Shown in pieces: positions 47,998-61,539 of a stretch of 64,000 bases of DNA. The notes beneath the pieces were generated by a model that saw only the letters and a list, made by a program, of their open reading frames with translations, did not search any database and was not told where the DNA came from. The stretch spans positions 18,274,241 through 18,338,240 of the forward strand of contig CM049318.1 of assembly GCA_026874595.1 (NCBI GenBank), written 5' to 3'. The position numbers and the translations under genes are program-made. The stretch comes from Sipunculus nudus (taxonomy: Eukaryota; Annelida; Sipuncula; Golfingiida; Sipunculidae). Position 1 is the stretch's first letter, and every line of letters begins with the position of its first letter.

Positions 47998-48539
47998 CCT
48001 GTTGAACTAGTGTCCCGCGGCACCGCTGTCTGTTAATCAATGTTCTATAATGACATTAACACACCACGGTGGTTTACCGTGCAGTTGTAGATCAAGACGC
48101 AAACCAATAACGTGCAACACACAGGGTTGGTTATTTAAGGTAAATACTTGACACATTTATTAAGAAATGGACATATGCATTTTAATTCCGTAATGAATAA
48201 AAAAATGCCTTTTGTAAATTATTTCTCAAAATTATATAAAGTACATTATTAAAGTAACTTACTTGCCTTTAAATGTAAGTTTTTTTAACTGAGTTGTTAT
48301 TGCACGTGCCTTCCATATTGTCTATATCAGATTTGGTATTTTTACCATTCGGGGCAATGCCTTAATTGGTATAAGTTCTATCTATTCATGTAAGGAATAC
48401 AAACACAACTGTTAGCAGTTATATAAAGCTGAAGAATAGAATTATTAAATTAATCAATAAGAATGAGATTTACAATGCAAAAACAGATATATGTCTTCGC
48501 TCCCTATGGGCCCAAATTTGAGGAAAAATACGGAATACA

Positions 48540-48970
48540 GCAAAAGTCACAGCATTCACAAATAATTTCTATTCCGGCTGATTTGACCTTGAAGATGAAG
48601 GTCAAGGTCAGTGTTTTTTTAGCACTTCCGAGAATTTGGTAGAAACATTACACAAGTCGAAATCATGAAAATATAAGGAGTGGTTAAAAAGTGAAAGCAT
48701 TCACATATAGTTTCTATTCCAGCTGATTTGAACTTGAAGATCTTGGTCAAGGTCTTCAAAGTACATGGTTGAACAATTAGTGTTTCATATTTGAGGTAAA
48801 AATATGCAATACTTATACAATTATGGGGTTTACTATAAGGTTCTATTTCGTCGTATTTAACCTTGATGATGAAGATCAAGGTCAACAATTTTCGAACTCG
48901 TCCGAGATATTGAAAGAAACAAAGTTTCAAATTTCATGAAAAAAATATTAATTCGTTCAAAAGTTATCGC
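48540..48970. repeat. tandem units containing AAGGTCAAGGTCA
   Basis: Three diverged units (starts near 48540, 48695, 48835), each with CTATTCCRGCTGATTTGACC-like sequence, CTTGAAGAT, AAGGTCAAGGTC, and a TCCGAGATTT-like block. Same family as 21950-22370 in opposite orientation. Confidence 0.7.
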
Positions 48971-49735
48971 GTTCAAAAGAAAATGACACAGATGACGCCG
49001 AAGACGACAGACCAAACACTATTATCTCCCCCCCCCCCACCATTTTATGGAAGACATAAATAAAGAAAAAAAATAAAGGTAAAAAAGTGTGCCGGGAGAG
49101 CTATTAGAGTTTATATGAGTATACGCATCGGGAATTCCGGCCACAACAAAGGTTCCACCCGGAAACTTATCACAAGTAAAGATCAAGCCACGAACCTCCA
49201 CGTGCCAGATGGAACCCTTTCAGTGAGAAATGGGTTCTAGAAAAACTTTGATTCTAGATAGAATCATGAGGGTTCTAAAAAGAACCGTCAAGAACCCTTT
49301 TAGAGTAACCCTAAGAAGTATGGGAAGGAACTGGTGCGAGACCCAAAACCCATCTCTGCTTCTCGGTATTAAATGCATACATGTATTATTATATATCCTA
49401 GATTTTAAAAAAAAAAAGAGGGGGGCAAGCCCTTCTACCCTACCCATATCCATCTAAAGCCACCCCTGCCAATCCCCTCATCGCCATCCTACCCCTAAAA
49501 TTAATATGAAATACGTGTCGCTCATGGCTGCTCACAGTATTATCATATAATTTAATGAAGGTTTCGACCTTCTTCAAACAAATTAAAGCAGGATTATTTT
49601 TCTGTAGCTTTAATGTGAGCACTATCTTGTATCGTACCCTAGGCTAGCCACACCTGTTTTTATATATACGTGCCCTTAGCTTACTAGTCATTATTAACGT
49701 CATGCGCTTACGTCTGTCATTAATTCGAAATACCA

Positions 49736-50070
49736 AAAAGATGTAAGCAATCGCCAATTGGTCCGCCTGTTAGCAATAATGGCGAATCAGGCATGGAGTT
49801 GAAGAACTTCAGAATAAGACCAAGCTCAAAAATAAATATCAGTTGCAAATGTGTTACCTAGGACTAATATTTTGCCCTAATGTTAGTTTCAGAAATCAGT
49901 CATATTGAAGATCTAGCTCAAACAGAAAATGGCAGAAGGAGAACAAAAGTAAAAAAAAAAAAGAAATCGTTGGTTCTCCACTGAAGATACCTAACTAGGT
50001 CCATCCACTTAATTTGTAACCCAAATACGATCATATAAATAAACTCATTAACCCCTGTATGCCTCCCAAA
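49736..50070. repeat. dispersed 300-bp repeat, copy 2
   Basis: Second copy of the repeat at 29950-30248; the aligned blocks are listed there. Confidence 0.75.
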
Positions 50071-50859
50071 AAGCTATATAGGGTCTCCTGATGTCTAGCC
50101 GTTTTATTCCAGGACCTTCAGCTTAGCAACCTGCCAGCTGAAATTCCACAGTGCCTAGTTGGTAAGCGTAAATGTTTAATAACGACACTCAGAACATTGA
50201 CTGTTTATGGGGGGTATAGGTAGTTTTTATTTGCTCTGTCAAATGGTCTTTAATTTATGTTCTCTTGTGTTCATTGTGTGCGCGGCTGGTTGATATTGAC
50301 ACATGGTCACGACAATCCCTCACCTCTATGCTTAGCGCATCAGAGCAAATACAATGTAAAATGATACGGAGGATTTTACCATTAGATCGGGCGCGATCAT
50401 GTTTTAAATTGGTTTGTGTTTAATTAACAGCTTTTGCTTAATATTTCTTTCTTTCATGTACGATTGTGATCATAACAGTTATGTTAATAGTCATGTTTAT
50501 ATAATATTCATCAGGCAGATCCATTATCAGCACAGTTGTGTTCAGCTCAAGTGACATCCTGTCCATCCATAGCTATGGATCAATCATACCTGCCTGGAAG
50601 AATATTTTGATACTATTGCTTCGTCATAATAAGTTCTTTGCAGCTGTTAACTTTGGTGAGTGATATTAAAAGTATAATGGGGCCCTTCCAGCTATCACCT
50701 ATCTAACCGACCTTCCCACTAATTGTATCCGCCAAAACAGAGTTTTGCGGAAAAGATGTTTTTTTTATGCGGCTGCCGCCGCTGCGGTTTCCGGAGAACT
50801 CCTCCGTAACCATTGGGCGGATTTTTTTTTTAATTGGGGATTATGATCAGGTCACATGT

Positions 50860-51775
50860 AAACTGCTGCGCCTTCATTTTTGGTTGACCTCTGACCTTTC
50901 CTCTCTGCCCAGCGTCCATTTGTGCGTCTGGTTCCACACATAAACCCACATATCTCGGGAACCGTTTGACCGATCAGGCTAAACATTTTGCACAAATGTT
51001 GCCCTTGGATAGCTTTATCACATACACTAAAAATGGTGGCGCAACCTGCATCCATTTTTGCACAGCGTCCATCTGTTCATCTGCCTTAATCTCTCAAATC
51101 TCTGCATTGGTTGGACCCATCCACCTGAAATTTTGCAAGTGTATATCCGGGATAGCTTTCTTGATTTTATTACAGGTGGCGCCAACCTACATTAAGGTTA
51201 ATGCTGCAGACACCCAAGCTCATATCTCGGGAACCTTCTGACCGATCGGGCCAAAATTTGCATGTGTATAGATCTCACATAGTTCTTCATCAGACGCAAA
51301 ACTGGTGGCGCCACCTGCAACAGTTTTTGCACAGCGTCCATCTGTTAATCTGCCTTGGGATAAAATCACTCATATCTCGGCAGTGGTTTGACATATCTGC
51401 CTAAAATTTTGCAGGTTTATACATCTTGGATAGCTTTCTGGATTTTGTGGCAGGTGGCGCCACCTACATTTATGTTAACGCTGCAGATTCTCAGGCTTAT
51501 ATCTCAGGACTGGTTTGACATTTCCCCCTGAAATTTTGCATGTATATAGATCTCACAGAGCTCTTTATCATACACAGAGCTGGGGGCGCCACCTGCAACA
51601 TTTTTTGCACAGCGTTCTTCTGTTTGTCTGCAGTGGGATAAAATCACTCATATACAAGTAGTGGTTTGACTTATCTGCCTAAAATTTTGCATATGTATAC
51701 AACTTGGACAGCTTTCTGGATTTTATGGTAGGTGGCGCAACCTACATACACATTTCGGCTGCAGACATCCATGCT
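50860..51775. repeat. tandem satellite-like repeat with GGTGGCGCCACCT palindrome
   Basis: About five diverged units of roughly 150-190 bp in alternating subtypes. Recurrent blocks are TGCACAGCGTCCATCTGTT, CATATCTCGGGAACC-like, CTRAAATTTTGCA, GATAGCTTT, and GGTGGCGCCACCTRCA, whose core AGGTGGCGCCACCT is a perfect 14-bp palindrome at 51452. Long open frames run through it but code for nothing recognisable. Confidence 0.75.
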
Positions 51776-52760
51776 AATATGCATCATACCTCACTCTGTT
51801 TCCCCCATGCCACTCAATCCATACCTCACATCACCTGTCCCACTCTCATTTTGGCGGATACACGTAGTCGCTTGTCGACTAACGTATTCTACTTAAATTT
51901 GCTTTCCTTACCTTGACTGTAATCACATCAAAATATGGCTAAAAATAATTTCTGCTTCCACGTACTGTGTTATTTAGCACAAGATATGAAGGGCGACATA
52001 ATCACAAGAAAGGTCATAGGAAGAGGTCGTTATGAATGTTCATCAGGAACAAGCGGTCACATTAATGAAGTATCTTCCCAAACACAAACATACGGAGTCT
52101 TACTAGCATACGGGGGCCCAGGTATAAAGCTGTCCCAATAATCAAATTATTTTGCTTTGAAAGTGGAAAACTCACAATAAGTATGGAGCCTATTATGAGG
52201 GTCATACTGATATTAATGGAAGATATTTATGTCGATACGGAAGGCACAGTACGATGGATTAGACTACGAAATCAACCTTATATTATAAATGTCTGGTTTG
52301 CGTAAAATATAGGTATGCTACAAAAATGCGGTGCTGTGGGAGACCGAATAAAAAGCCACAGCGATATAAATGCTTTTAAAGTCGGCAAACCTTCAGTAGA
52401 TTACTTCACGTAATTATGTGGGGGGGGGGGGGGTCAACTTTCTTAGGGTTATTTCATAAATTTAAGCCATCTTATATTTAAAGTAAGATGCTATTTTTCT
52501 GCTGAATAAGAAATATGGCGAAAAAACAACACGATTATTAAAGTAATCGAATGATGTTGTGTATGATACTCCAGCGACATCTGACGAATAGTGAAGACAT
52601 CAGCCGTTGTTGCGTAGAGAACAGACAGGGATGTTCCCTACCAGTAACAGAGGATGTACATTGTCCCTGTATTAACAGACCAGAAATACTGCGATTGACG
52701 TTCCACGTTGTGGCTGATCTGCCATCCCTTTTATTCATAACAGAGGGCTCGTGATCTCGA

Positions 52761-52764
<4 letters not shown>

Positions 52765-52810
<46 letters not shown>
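52765..52810. repeat. (TA)n microsatellite
   Basis: About 23 TA units ending at the left edge of LTR-like copy 2. Confidence 0.95.
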
Positions 52811-52815
<5 letters not shown>

Positions 52816-53596
52816 CAGGTGCCCCTTTTATTGTGTGCAGCGGTCTAACAGATGATTGTTTTATTGTGCACACGGATGTTCCATGTGTTGTTGGCATTTT
52901 GTTTGTGTGCCACGCGCAGCTCGTGTTGTAGCGGCCTCGCCTGGCTGGATGTTGCAGGCTCGGTTTAACCCGCATTGGTTAGATCCTAGATACACAGCGT
53001 TCCAATTCTAGAATGTTCTTTGAGCGTGTGTACTGTGTATTATGGATTGTTCGTGAAAGGAAAATTTCTAGAGTTTTCGGAGGAAAGGTTATAAATAGAG
53101 GCCGCGTTTGAGAGCCGGGAGAGAGGTGAGAGAATATTACAGCGGACACGGAAGCGTGTGTGTCAGTTTGTGGGACCTATTCCGCTAAGTACGGGAATTA
53201 TAGATTTTCTTCAGATTTTCTTTTGGATTTGTGACCAACCTTATTTGGTCTTCAGTTTACTTTCGGGATTGTTATAAGAGCTTTACATTGGACTGTTATT
53301 CTCCGAGAAAATTTGTGTGAACGGTTCGTCCGTCTGATACATTTTAAAGGACTTATCGCTGTGACAGTGGTGGTATCCAGGTACTGTGCACTTTGTTTAT
53401 TTTACTGTGTGATCGTATTGATTTGTTGTTATACTGCTGTTATATTGTGTAATTGTATTGATATAGTGTAGTGTATTGTTAGGGTTATTTTAAAATAAAA
53501 TAATGCCTAGTGTTACAGAATCTGATTTTTTTATCTCCTTGAAAAAATTGATGTTCATCACGCATACGTGATCTGTTGATATTAGGTTCCGTAACA
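52811..53596 (+). mobile_element. solo-LTR-like element, copy 2
   Basis: Same family as 21121-21921: directly preceded by a (TA)n tract, starts AGTTACAG (degenerate TGTTACA), contains GTTATAAATAGAGGCCGC as a TATA-box region at about 53088, and ends TTAGGTTCCGTAACA followed by ATATATTAG. 786 bp, non-coding. Confidence 0.7.
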
Positions 53597-54634
53597 ATAT
53601 ATTAGCTAAATTTCTGTTTGGTTTCTTTTTTCTTTTTATTATTTATTATAATAATTTTCACACGCTTGTCGCACGAATCTGATAATACAATGATCACATG
53701 CAGGTTGATTGAATCTCAAAACACATTGATTACATTGAAATATTTTAAATTGCTCATTCACCGGCGTCTACGACACAGCCTGTAGATCAGTTAGAAGAAA
53801 CTTAAATGAGAAAAAAAAAGAAACATAAGAGACATGAATTCATTTAAACATCTGAGTAAATATGAACAATATGTCTGTAATAGACGACTGGATTTTGTCA
53901 TTGTTTATTGTTGGTATCAGAATGATTTTACAATGTTTTGCATACTGTTTGATTAATCATAATATGTATTATGAGTTACCTGGACATTATGATATAGTGA
54001 TCACGTATGAAACGCAAAAGGACAAGTAGTCCCACATTATATTTCAAATTTATTAAGCATATGTGTGTAATGGCTGAACAAGATTTAGTTTCAAGTAAGA
54101 AAATACAAATAGTATGGTTTGTGATCAACATATGATCAAACTTCCTTGTTTGCCAGAAACATACCTCGAATGAAAAACCGATGATTACATCACTTTCGAG
54201 GGGAGACATAACTCATTTACAATCATATACTTAATCAGTCATCAAGTCCATAAAGATGTTAATGCGTCCTTATATGAATGCCCGAGGCGGCAATACTAGA
54301 TTATAGGTACTGAGATAGCATTTGAGGAAAGAACCCAAATGCATATTCTCGGTTTGACAGAAGGTATAATTGTATTTAATATATTGCATCTATTGATAAG
54401 ACTAAATGACCATAAAGATGTTATCACGTTATTCCACAACTGCTAGGCGCGGCAATCGCATGCCTATATACAGAGATAACAATTCATTCCTAAAGCTTTT
54501 AGGTTAGGATGCAGAGATAGGACTCTCCAATACATTTCAACCAATAATAGATCTGATATGCCTGGTAAACGGATATGAACATATATGAGAACCGAGAATC
54601 TTACGTATTTTATTCCATTTCATCCAAAACGAAG
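53597..54634. other. non-coding region upstream of gene D
   Basis: AT-rich sequence with no supported exon. The last few hundred bp should include the promoter of the plus-strand gene D; AACATATATGAGAACC near 54579 could hold a TATA-like element but this is weak. Confidence 0.35.
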
Positions 54635-57600
54635 ATGAAGCCACTCGTCTTCTTCACAGTTTTGTTCTTGTTTCACAAAGGTAAGTGATCGTGGAATTTC
54701 CTTCCGAATTGAAATGCGCTTCAATTTCAACAATAAACAAAACCAGGCCCCTGCTACTGCCAAGAAAGCATCCGGGCCATTCGCAAGCAAGGCTCGGAAA
54801 TCGCTCCAAAATCACAGATTATATACTTTATATAGGCCATTAGACGTCACAGGATGCACCCAGATAGAAACACAGTAGCTACCATATATTGCAGGTATTG
54901 TCGCAAACACAGTAATCCTTTGTTTTCAGCTTAGCCTACAGGTACTTGTAAAAGTACTTGCGGCTAGATTCGATTCTTTCAGTTTCGTTAAGACTCTTAC
55001 TTACGAAAGCTTTGAAAAGTTTGTAAACAGATTGAAGGTTTGTGATTTATCGTCTGATATCACCCCGTAAGAGCCTCATCCGAATTTACACTTTGCCTTC
55101 CTGGTCTAAGGCCATGTTCATTCATGTAGCTTTTCTCGGCTCCATGGGGAGCATACACCCTAACACTCGTATTGTAAACAACACTTTTTTTTGTGACAAG
55201 ATGGGAATACAAATGACCTAATAGTAAACAAAATTTCTGAAAAATTATTTTTTTTAATATAGGACCATATTCAGAACTTAAAGAGTAGTTTCCCATGATT
55301 TCAGGACGCTGCCTATAGCCTGCACGACTGTCTTGTATACATACCTGTGGCCCAGATTGGGGATGCTAGTTTTCATGTTCCGACTCTCTTAAATATGGTA
55401 GCAGAAATCATTAGCCCAAAGCGTGTTGATTTAAGGACGCCATTTGTCACTAATTTCACAAGACCGAGACGTTGATAACCGTCGGAATATGAGAATACCT
55501 GCTGTTATTAGGCCTCCCTTTAAGGTTTACTGATAAAGTACGTTGAATATACATATCCCAGTTAAACTGCAACCGGTATATTAAAGAAAGAGAGTGGTTA
55601 CAATTACCAAAGTCAATTCAAATGAACCTGAAGCAAAAATCTCAACATAGTCGGAACAGAATTGTAAGGGGAAGATTCAGACAATGATCACCAAGTTATG
55701 CGGTGGGCCTTAGAATTCACGATGCGAAGGACGCTATTCACTTCTTACAGGAAATTATCATTGGCCAAAGAACACTTGTGCTTATTTGCCCTGTAGAACT
55801 CACTGTTATCAACATGGAACCAGTTGCAAATGTCGTCGTATGCCATTAAATGGAAAACTTTAGGCGGCTCCCATTTTAGTATGTTATTATGTTTCTGGGG
55901 AAAAAAATATTCATCCAAATAAACAACAGTGACAGCTGGTGGGATGTTAAAATGCCGTTGTGGAACCATGACACATGATTCGAGTGTTTATATAATGTAA
56001 TGCTAAACAGAGGCAACAAACTATTCGGGAATGAGGTCGATCCTTTGTAACAGCTATGCCACACTACCGGCGTTATTAATTCAAGCGACCAGCGAGGAGA
56101 CATAAAAAAGACAAGTTTTCACTCAATAATAAGTTAACACGTGAAGAGTTACAGCAGCAGCACAGTCAAGTTGAAGCGCAAAGCATCTGCATTTTTCATT
56201 AATTTTCATAACTGTTGTTGAATACCCACAGGGATAACCACTGTTCTTAAAAACACAATATTTTTCCCCAGCAATATCTTTAGTGACCAGCTTATTTCAA
56301 ATAATTTTCTTTCATTGCAACATTTTTATTGAAACGCTGCATTTGTCACTTCATATATTGTAGCAAATGCTAACATGATTCTTTTTCCTATAGTCCAATG
56401 TAGGGATACGCCTTGTTGTACCAGAATGGCAAACGAAACAATAAAAGCGGTATGTAAAAAGTTTATTTCAAACCGTTCATTTCGACATTTGGATTAAATT
56501 AGAGTTTAAATAATCTTTGGTTTTTTTCTGGAGCACGAAGTCCCTTGCGAAGTATAGATCATTCAGACTGCCCCACGTCACACCGCAGGCGAAGTTGCAC
56601 AAATGTTAACCATTGATCCCTCTATTTCTTAATTAAAATGTTTCAAACACGTACGAGAAATTTAGTCAAACATGGCAACTTTCGTTGTCTGCAGATAAGT
56701 ATTATTTAGTTGATTAAGCCGAAATTTTGGTTAGTTTCAATGTTGTAAATACCTATCGCCGAAATTACTTTTCCAAACACATAAGCCTAGAGTCAAATTG
56801 TAGCTTCCATCTTTACACATAACTTAGAATATCCAATTAGATAAACCCACAGATGGAGATATTTCCGATCATTTTCCTGCTGTTTCATCTAATATTAATT
56901 GCTTCCTTATTAATTACAGACAACTTGCACCATGTTACAATTGTAGTTTTAAATGTGTAAGAGCGTATAAAATATTTCATCATATGACATAATTTTAATC
57001 TTTTTAGCTGGCAGTTTTCATGGAGTGCTTAATGGAGAAAACAGAACGTTTCTCCTTGACCAATGAAGGAGATTGTCCCCCTGCATGTATAGTAAGTTTT
57101 AGATATTCATTTGATCTAGTTTTATAACTTATTTTCAATTCAAGTGTATCAATTTCAAAATTTCTAATTGATCACGCTCTCCAAACCTTGGTTTTGGAAT
57201 AATAATTGTGTTTTCCAATAATCAATTGTATTTTCAAGGTGGTCATGTTCTCCGAGCAGTGCATTGAGAAAGCTAGCGCTACTACAGCAGATCCTATTGA
57301 GATTTTACGGAGTACCACCTTTGATAAGGAGCTCAATTTCACAACGATCACTGGTGGAGGTAAAGCCTACGTTCATTACGCATGTACACACATGTATAAC
57401 CAGTATTTCCTTTACAACTGTCTAGAATTACAGAACATTTTTTGCGAATGTTTTACTGAAGTTTAAATCATGTAATATGGTACTCTCATATCATTGTTTT
57501 TCTAGAAAAAATATTTTGGCAATACTGATTTCAATTGGGTTTTAATTGAAGCTGTGTTTAGATGAATCGTTTTATACATTATGGTTTATTTTGAAGAATG

Positions 57601-58472
57601 TCCAATGCCCCTTGTGATTGATATGCTCAGCGGAAACCAACACCACGTCAGAAAATTGGTAGGGATAGGTATTTTTACAAAAGTTAGTGTAGATATACGT
57701 GATCAATTAGAACTACTTGTAAGTGGAGATACACTGATAAAAATGTCAACATTTCCCCCAATTGAAGTGAAGTAACTAAGACCTGTAACTTGTTTTGTTT
57801 TTCCTCGCTGAGAAAATTTACAACTAAAAACCTGTTGTCAAGGATGTTAAAATACATGCTCTTTCATAATTCCTAGTATTTTATTATACTTACAATGAAA
57901 AATAAGTAGTGTCAAATTATGCAAACAGACTTGTGCCTGGAATCTAATTTACTTATTTCATTCCCTTATCTCAGTTTCAGATCTTTTGTATCTGTATGGA
58001 ATGCAAATTTAACAAACGCACGGGTTCCGATGCACCAAGTGAGAGCAAGGTAACACTTGTCTGGGTATATAATTTTCGTGCCAGGTACCTTTTATTCAGC
58101 TATTAATTGGTTACCGCAGTAATATTACACCATTTTTATTATTTATTAAAACAAATACTTTAAACTGTAATATTTAAGGGTGACTGTATTTTTCTTAAAT
58201 TTCATTGTTATGTACATAGAATTCATATAGAAATTGACAATTAGAGTAATAAGATGTGGCAATATGATAATTAAAGTTTCCCTCCAACCCTTACTCTTGA
58301 GTAGGTTTCTTTCATTTTTTTTTTATAAAAAGCGTGTATATTCTTTCAGGTTTTCAGATCCATCCAGGACTGCTACCAAAAATCACAAGCCATATGTCCC
58401 CAGCAGATACTACCAGATAATAATGCCTTTTCGATGTCTATTTTGAATGGGGGGAAACGAAACGTACCATGA
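54635..58472 (+). CDS. secreted Cys-rich protein D, unknown family
   Basis: Seven exons by splice sites and phase: 54635-54680, 56394-56449, 57008-57091, 57239-57359, 57597-57658, 57981-58049, 58350-58472. The ATG at 54635 opens a signal peptide (MKPLVFFTVLFLFHKVQC). The secreted part has about 13 cysteines, including CRDTPCC, GDCPPAC and FCICMEC. Three exons carry a related motif, hydrophobic-x4-5-C-x2-K: FMECLMEKTERFSLT, VMFSEQCIEKASAT and FRSIQDCYQKSQAIC. There is no membrane segment. Exon 6 has tandem acceptors six bases apart, both in frame. As written the protein ends at TGA 58470-58472, just after a run of six G; with five G the frame would stay open to a perfect donor and join a further exon at 58558 (see separate entry). 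I do not recognise the family. Confidence 0.7.
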
Positions 58473-58557
58473 TGTTGGAAAAGTGAGTATTTTATTTTGG
58501 GCTAGTTGGTTATATGACTCTCTTTTATATGTTGGAGTTACCTGTTTTCTTCTGTAG

Positions 58558-58626
58558 GTATTGATGTTCACAGATGGTTACACGTTTGTCAAGTATCACA
58601 ATGGTAGCCGTAGTTTGTTATTTTGA
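58558..58626 (+). CDS. probable terminal exon 8 of gene D
   Basis: After a strong acceptor (TGTTTTCTTCTGTAG) a phase-0 frame encodes VLMFTDGYTFVKYHNGSRSL plus two residues and a stop. It fits only if exon 7 continues to the GTGAGT donor after 58482, which needs one G fewer in the run at 58449-58454. A weak donor AAC/GTACCA in exon 7 would also join in phase without any change. Confidence 0.5.
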   Translation, partial: VLMFTDGYTFVKYHNGSRSLLF

Positions 58627-60066
58627 ACGAGAGTCTGTGAAAATATCAGAATATTATCTCAACTGAGCTGTAGTGGTATATCAAAAGAGTAAGAAGCCAA
58701 GACAAGTTCCATGACAATATTTCACAAAGTAACAATGGGTTGTTAAATGTAAAATATTTGCTTGCTGTCTCTCGCCCTTACTCCCGCAACTTCAATGGTG
58801 CAAATATCAAATGAGAATGTCCTTCAATAACTCAGGAATTAAATCATACAGAATTATATAGCAGTTGACAATTTATCAACCCCCCCCCCCAACAGTTTTA
58901 CTTAGATTAAGTAGTTTATTTCCACTAAGATAATACTTATTTAAGACATACTAAAGTCTCATTTCATAAAAGTATGATAATCAGGTTGCTGATTCCTTTA
59001 AAAAGAATTTGTACCGAAGAAAAAGTCAATGTATTCAATTAATTCATATCACAGCTGTAAGTTATCTCTAACGGTCTTTGAATTATAAAAACTTCTTCAT
59101 GGTCAGCATATGGACATTTATAAAAATACTTTTACTTTTATATGGATTGTTTTTAATGGTTCAGTTGAATACATTAATTAGCTAAAATGACTATCAGAAT
59201 ATTTTTATTAATTATCAAGGTTTGATCCAAATAAGAAAAGTGTATATGAAATATATATGAGACAATCACAAGGAAAACAACGACTAGCTCTCCTACCTTT
59301 AAAAACTTAAAATAGCAGTAGGAACACATTTACCCAAATGAAACTTTAAGAACAATAAAGAGAAAAAGCCCTGCCTAATCTAATATCTTCAAATGGTTAA
59401 CATGCTTTATGGACGGCATATTGTTCACATACCATATTTTGCAAAGCGACTGTCTTCAGAATATTAGGAAGATTTCTATGCTATCATAATGATTTCCTAT
59501 GCAACTTAGAAAATCAAAAATCATTTCTTTTGGTGGTACACTCCTTTCATGCATTATATGCAGTTTAATCCCAGATATAAAGATCAAATCTGCAGAATGT
59601 TGAATGATTTTTCTAAAGATCCCGCAAATTAATTTAAAATTATTTCGAACATTTTATTTTAGTTGCTTCGAATACCACGCCTGCAATTAAGGTTCCCCGA
59701 AGGACAATTCCACCGACAATAGTAATACGATCAAAGAATGAAAAAAAATATTTACTTGTTACACATTTTATTGAAGTACATAGACTGACTAATCTACACA
59801 GAGTATGATGTTTTCCGTTAAGAATTTTTTTTTCAGAATCATTTTCTGATGTAATCGTCTTACAAAATGGATATTTGCACCCTGTCATGAGATGCTTCGA
59901 GTATAATTAATTAAATCTAATTTGGGAACTTTAATCTCACCATATGATGACAAATATTAAGGTCAAATTTAAATAACACTGCTCGCAATAGCCAAACCGA
60001 ACGTTTAAAGTTGTCCGCAGAAAAATATTGAAAGAAAAATGATCTGATTAAACTGTTTGAACAGAA

Positions 60067-60122
<56 letters not shown>

Positions 60123-61539
60123 GCTTTATTGATATTGCCGTATAAAGATGAATGCGTTTTAGCCATGTGTCCTAACTTTGAAGAGTATAGTTTCATGATT
60201 ATATATGTCTTTTCAATATCTTTCTCCTACTTCAATATCTTTATCCCAAACCGCCCACTCCGGTTGAAACGACTCCGTTGACTACAGTGCTTACGTCCCA
60301 TGGTAAGTAAGCTATTATCATGAAAATATACAATATGTATTGGTAATTACATGAGGTTTCGTCTTACTGAATAGGAAATTTAGCTATGAGTGAACGGGTC
60401 AACTTTTTTGTCGTTAGACCAATAATAGCAAAACAGCACTGCAAGGATCATTCATTATATTGCATCGCTATATTGTATCATCCATTATTTTGCATTTCTA
60501 TGGCAACAGCCCCCATGCCTTGGTCCTCGCTAGGTATTCAATAAATTAGCCCTTAGGACAATGCTTATAAGGATCAGATTGAACAAACATACATGGACAT
60601 TCACCAACATGCTGATTTATAAGAGAATCATAAAGGTGTTCTAGAAAGTCCAGAAACATAACGGATGGTTGGTCTAAGTTATTTTATATGACAGGCTTTT
60701 TTACTTTTTTCTCTCCTTCTTCCGTTCCCTAGAGGGTTGTCTCAGAATAATTTCACCTCAATAATTTTTTATTGTTTAAGTTTTTTTTCCAACCGACAGA
60801 CGCTCAAAGTTGAACATGCATGTGATAGTGTATATAACATTTATGCATGTTACAGTGAATATAATTTTTATAAAGAAAATAGTGGATTACATAATTATTA
60901 CATTCAATTACATATCATCAGATTCTTAACAGATGAAGGGCTTTTTACCTTATGAGTTTTTAACAATTACGAAAATGCGGTCCCTAGAATCAGTGTCATA
61001 ATGTCTTGATAATATTGGCAATGATTTTTCAGGTTATATTTTTTTATTATCTATTTTGGATGGACAAGCCTAATATTATACATCCAGCAAGTTTCCAAAA
61101 CTTTCAATCTGTAAAGGGCTCATTAAATATGCGCTGCGTGCCTCATGAGAATGGTTTGTAAGAACAGTTCTTGTTCCAACGAACTTGTTCGCCTGTTTTT
61201 CTTTTAACCTGATGGTATGCACCAAGTGCCATAAAAAAGAGCCATAATGCAATGAAACATGACACTAATTACCTCCTAACTTATTCTATTTTCATTGCTT
61301 TACAAGTTTAGACGGGTAAAACCGAATTTGAGCCGCAAGCATTATCTCTCTCGATAATACTGCGATAACACGATGACACTTGAATGAATATCTGTATTGT
61401 TTATTCAACAACTTATTTCTTTTGCGCAGTTAATTTACAAAGTGAGTCAGGATAGAGAAAGTAATATTTTAATACATATTACGTCTTTATCTTATTGTCC
61501 ATAGGGCCATGCGATGAATATCTAAGATTCCCTTTGCAG
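58627..61539. other. non-coding region between genes D and E
   Basis: No certain exon. A TA microsatellite lies at 60069-60120. A consensus donor CATG/GTAAGTAAG at 60302 follows a Thr/Pro-rich stretch (PTPVETTPLTTVLTSHG), but no matching acceptor or start codon in that frame is found; it may be the broken first exon of E. Confidence 0.4.
60069..60120. repeat. (TA)n microsatellite
   Basis: About 26 TA units. Confidence 0.95.

Noticed and set aside
50852-52141. Several open frames of 60-90 codons
   Set aside because: They run through the tandem satellite and reflect its repeated units, with no start, splice or domain support.
55745-56103. Minus-strand frames of about 75 codons inside intron 1 of gene D
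   Set aside because: No domain, no splice support and overlapping alternative frames; probably chance.
60181-60302. Possible exon of E with PTPVETTPLTTVLTSHG before a consensus donor
   Set aside because: The donor is excellent, but no acceptor or ATG in the same frame was found; a signal-like MIIYVFSISF segment lies in a different frame. Not supported without RNA.
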